From: CAZWXH01 sp964637725
GTDB lineage: Bacteria > Bacillota_I > Bacilli_A > Erysipelotrichales > Coprobacillaceae
Direction of reading: 5' to 3'
Length of the DNA: 34,128 bases
Assembly: GCA_964637725.1 (NCBI GenBank)
Contig: CAZWXH010000007.1
Span: 1-34,128, forward strand
The notes beneath the pieces are model-generated. The model saw only the letters and a program-made list of their open reading frames with translations, had not been told where the DNA came from and searched no databases. Numbering within the stretch: the stretch's first letter is position 1; every line of letters starts with the position of its first letter. The position numbers and the translations under genes are program-made. Shown here piece by piece: positions 31,882-34,128 of the stretch.

Positions 31882-32898
31882 ATGAGTCAAATTATTATTC
31901 CAGAGGGATATGTTGCACATTTAAGTTTAATTGAAACGGAAGTCGCAATAAAGATGATTAAAGATACTTTTGAAAGAAGACTTGCTGAGCAATTAAGACT
32001 TACGCGTGTATCTGCACCTTTATTTTTATTAAAGAATACTGGATTAAATGATAATTTAAGTGGTAATGAAAAACCTGTATCATTTACTTCTTTTGAATTA
32101 AATAATGATGATGAAATAGAAATTATTCATTCACTCGCAAAATGGAAAAGAGATGCTTTGCATAGATATGGTTTTGAAAGACATACTGGGTTATATACTG
32201 ATATGAATGCAATAAGGAAAGATGAAGAACTGGATAATATTCATTCTATGTATGTTGATCAATGGGATTGGGAAATGGTTATTTCTAAAGAAGATAGACA
32301 TATGGATTATTTTAAAGCTATTGTTTCTAAAATATATAATGCTTTATTAGATGTTGAATTTTTAATGATTAGACATTATCCTCAATTAGGTGAATCAATT
32401 TTACCTGATGAAATCTATTTTATAACTTCTCAAGAATTAGAAGATTTATATCCTCACTTAGATCCTAAACAACGTGAAAGAGAAATCACAAAAGAAAAGA
32501 AAGCTGTTTGTATTTTACAAATAGGTGATATCTTAAAATCTGGTCATAGACATGATGGACGTGCTCCTGATTATGATGATTGGAAATTTAATGGTGATAT
32601 TCTTGTCTATAATGCACAATTAGATGATGCCTTAGAAATATCAAGCATGGGAATTAGAGTTGACGACCAAGCTTTAAAAGAACAATTAGAAAAATGTGAT
32701 GAGTTAGATCGTTTAGAACTTCCTTATCATAAAAACGTTATGAATCATATTCTTCCTTTAAGTATTGGTGGTGGTATTGGTCAAAGTCGTTTGTGTATGT
32801 TCTTTTTAAGAAAAGCACATATCGGTGAGGTTCAAGCTACATTATGGGATGAAGAAACAATGAAACAATGTGAAACCCATAACATTCATTTATTATAA
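31882..32898 (+). CDS. asnA: Aspartate-ammonia ligase (asparagine synthetase A)
   Basis: 338 aa. Makes asparagine from aspartate, ammonia and ATP; the fold is related to class II aminoacyl-tRNA synthetases. It opens IIPEGYVAHLSLIETEVAIKMIKDTFE. Core motifs are RVSAPLFL, FTSFELNNDDEIEIIHSLAKWKRDAL, YTDMNAIRKDEELDNIHSMYVDQWDWE and, at the end, LPLSIGGGIGQSRLCMFFL (motif 3-like). AAGGGGG precedes the ATG. Length is standard. It is divergent from thrC; both branches start from aspartate, which may explain the pairing. Confidence 0.97.
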   Translation: MSQIIIPEGYVAHLSLIETEVAIKMIKDTFERRLAEQLRLTRVSAPLFLLKNTGLNDNLSGNEKPVSFTSFELNNDDEIEIIHSLAKWKRDALHRYGFERHTGLYTDMNAIRKDEELDNIHSMYVDQWDWEMVISKEDRHMDYFKAIVSKIYNALLDVEFLMIRHYPQLGESILPDEIYFITSQELEDLYPHLDPKQREREITKEKKAVCILQIGDILKSGHRHDGRAPDYDDWKFNGDILVYNAQLDDALEISSMGIRVDDQALKEQLEKCDELDRLELPYHKNVMNHILPLSIGGGIGQSRLCMFFLRKAHIGEVQATLWDEETMKQCETHNIHLL

Positions 32899-32909
32899 AG
32901 AGGATTCCT

Positions 32910-33248
32910 ATGGATTATAAATTAGTCAAATACTGTGGCTATCTGCCAGCCCTATTCTTTACAATATTATTGTTGTTTATAGCCTTTATTGGTGGCTTTG
33001 ATTATCTATCAAAAATCCCCACATTATTATATATAGAAGTTATATGTTTATTCATTGCTCCTTATTTTATAAGCCAACACCATTATCATGTCGGATATTT
33101 AATCGTTGTTGTTTCAGTATTAATCTTTATGTATCAAGGATTATTCATTGATACAAATCATATGTTTGGATATATGATTATTGGTGGTGGACTCCTTTTA
33201 TATTTTATAGGATATGATTATATCTTAAGAAAACTTAAAAACATTTAA
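32910..33248 (+). CDS. Small four-helix membrane protein of unknown function
   Basis: 112 aa, not recognised. Four hydrophobic segments (about 9-29, 37-54, 60-79 and 84-103) leave almost no soluble part, and the end is basic (LRKLKNI). GAGG lies upstream of the ATG. The gene begins 11 bases after the asnA stop and shares its terminator, so it is co-transcribed with asnA. A role linked to asparagine or ammonium metabolism is possible but unsupported. Confidence 0.8.
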   Translation: MDYKLVKYCGYLPALFFTILLLFIAFIGGFDYLSKIPTLLYIEVICLFIAPYFISQHHYHVGYLIVVVSVLIFMYQGLFIDTNHMFGYMIIGGGLLLYFIGYDYILRKLKNI

Positions 33249-33252
33249 ACAA

Positions 33253-33292
33253 AAAAGATAATTATACTCAATCTAAAGTATGATTATCTTTT
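33253..33292. terminator. Bidirectional terminator between the asnA operon and the permease gene
   Basis: AAAAGATAATTATAC and GTATGATTATCTTTT pair over 15 bp with one wobble around a ten-base loop, followed by ATTTTATAT on the plus strand and TTTG on the minus strand. Confidence 0.7.
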
Positions 33293-33304
33293 ATTTTATA
33301 TCTT

Positions 33305-34114
33305 TTATTCTACTTCAATGTGTCTATCTAAAATATATGTGGTAAGAAATATAAATAAACTACAAAGGATAAAGTTAATTCCAATTGTTAAGGCATTAAA
33401 TAATGATACACCAAGTTGTCCCATATTCGTAGGATCAGATGAATTATTCACAATCCCAATACTTAAAACATGACCAACATGGGCATTGTCTAACAAAGTA
33501 CTTATGAGGATATTTAATACAAAGAATATCACAATCGCAATTGGCATTTTATACTTTCTAAACCACTTTGTATGAGTGATTGTAATTGAGAAGTAAATCG
33601 TAGAAATAACAAGCCCTAATTCTACTAAAAACTGAATAAACGTTGTTAAGTAATAAATTAGATTTTGTGGTATAAATGCAATGAGTGCCCTTATAAATTC
33701 AAAGAATCTTCCTACCTTTTGATTCCCTTCCATAATTAATACAATACTAAAAAGTATAATAATTCCTAAGAATAATACAACTATTCCTACAATAACCCAG
33801 ATTAATGCAACCATAAGTTTAGATATTAAAATTTCTAAGTTTGATTTTGGTAAGGTTAAAGTCAAATACCCCGGTCTTTCAAACATTGAGCGATTATAAT
33901 TAATAAAGATACTAATAAACAAAGCCAAAGTTATCCCCATAATTAATACAATAAATATAAACAAGATTATTCCTAAAATCATCTCTCCAAGATGATTACC
34001 ACCAAGAAAATGCATCGCAAATGGTAATAAAGCACAACCTATTAAATAAACCAAAAACGAAGTCATAAATGTTCTTTTAGAATGAGTGATTTCATATTTC
34101 ATTAATTTTAACAT
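33305..34114 (-). CDS. ABC-2-type transporter permease
   Basis: 269 aa with six predicted membrane segments (about 15-37, 45-70, 100-130, 155-175, 185-207 and 240-262). It begins MLKLMKYEITHSKRTF, the usual opening of ABC-2 permeases: a short cytoplasmic amphipathic start before the first helix. AGGGAGG precedes the ATG at the window edge. No ATPase is visible, and the partner is probably encoded immediately upstream, outside the window. Systems of this kind export peptides, lantibiotics or other amphiphiles; the substrate is unknown. Convergent with the asnA operon. Confidence 0.82.
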   Translation of the reverse strand: MLKLMKYEITHSKRTFMTSFLVYLIGCALLPFAMHFLGGNHLGEMILGIILFIFIVLIMGITLALFISIFINYNRSMFERPGYLTLTLPKSNLEILISKLMVALIWVIVGIVVLFLGIIILFSIVLIMEGNQKVGRFFEFIRALIAFIPQNLIYYLTTFIQFLVELGLVISTIYFSITITHTKWFRKYKMPIAIVIFFVLNILISTLLDNAHVGHVLSIGIVNNSSDPTNMGQLGVSLFNALTIGINFILCSLFIFLTTYILDRHIEVE

Positions 34115-34128
34115 TTGAATTCCTCCCT

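Noticed and set aside
29219..34128. Identical AGGAATTCA context at two ribosome sites (before 29218 and 34114)
   Set aside because: The shared bases are the ribosome binding site plus a few spacer bases; not enough for a meaningful repeat.
1..34128. CRISPR arrays, tRNA or rRNA genes, and insertion-sequence ends
   Set aside because: No regularly spaced repeats, no cloverleaf-like GC-rich segments and no transposase or terminal inverted repeats were seen by eye; a covariance search could confirm this.

Overview
This is a low-GC Gram-positive (Firmicutes) chromosome segment. The evidence is AT-rich DNA with near-consensus sigma-A promoters, strong AGGAGG-type ribosome binding sites, a T-box leader, and a spoIIE gene that marks an endospore-forming lineage. 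The compact gene style and the block spoIIE-tilS-hpt-ftsH-hslO-dusB-lysS fit a gut Erysipelotrichia-like bacterium, but the species-level placement is inference. There are no rRNA or tRNA genes, no CRISPR array and no recognisable insertion sequence. Region 1 (1-14073) is the conserved Bacillus-type housekeeping block, almost all on the minus strand: spoIIE, tilS, hpt, ftsH, a 30-codon membrane peptide, hslO, dusB and lysS (cut by the window edge, behind a T-box). An accessory module interrupts it between hslO and dusB: a membrane-anchored XRE repressor and, divergently, a 937-residue ABC transporter. Two matching palindromes sit inside two back-to-back promoters there. Region 2 (14149-18662) holds a stand-alone serine recombinase, a two-component system, a small membrane-anchored protein of unknown function and a GNAT acetyltransferase. 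The two-component operon and the small membrane-protein gene are each preceded by the same regulatory cassette: terminator hairpin, two direct TTTTTCA heptamers 11 bp apart, then a TATAAT box 11 bp further on. This looks like a self-contained response-regulator regulon. Region 3 (18659-22579) has prfA-prmC (release factor 1 and the enzyme that methylates its GGQ motif) running left. A HAD phosphatase and a SanA/YdcF-like protein run right, and a GNAT gene converges on them. Region 4 (22616-26457) is a four-gene operon: two unrecognised proteins, an alpha/beta-hydrolase-like membrane protein whose nucleophile serine is replaced by glycine, and a GH1 6-phospho-beta-glycosidase. Region 5 (26574-34114) has a GGDEF-EAL cyclic-di-GMP gene split by a one-base frameshift in a T run, a PHP-family phosphoesterase, and the thrC-thrB operon. 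Divergent from these is asnA with a small membrane protein, followed by an ABC-2-type permease whose partner ATPase is probably just outside the window. The most interesting signals are regulatory architecture (3554-3622 and 17460-18169), the unannotated small membrane peptide at 7900-7992, the frameshifted c-di-GMP gene, and the pseudo-hydrolase operon.
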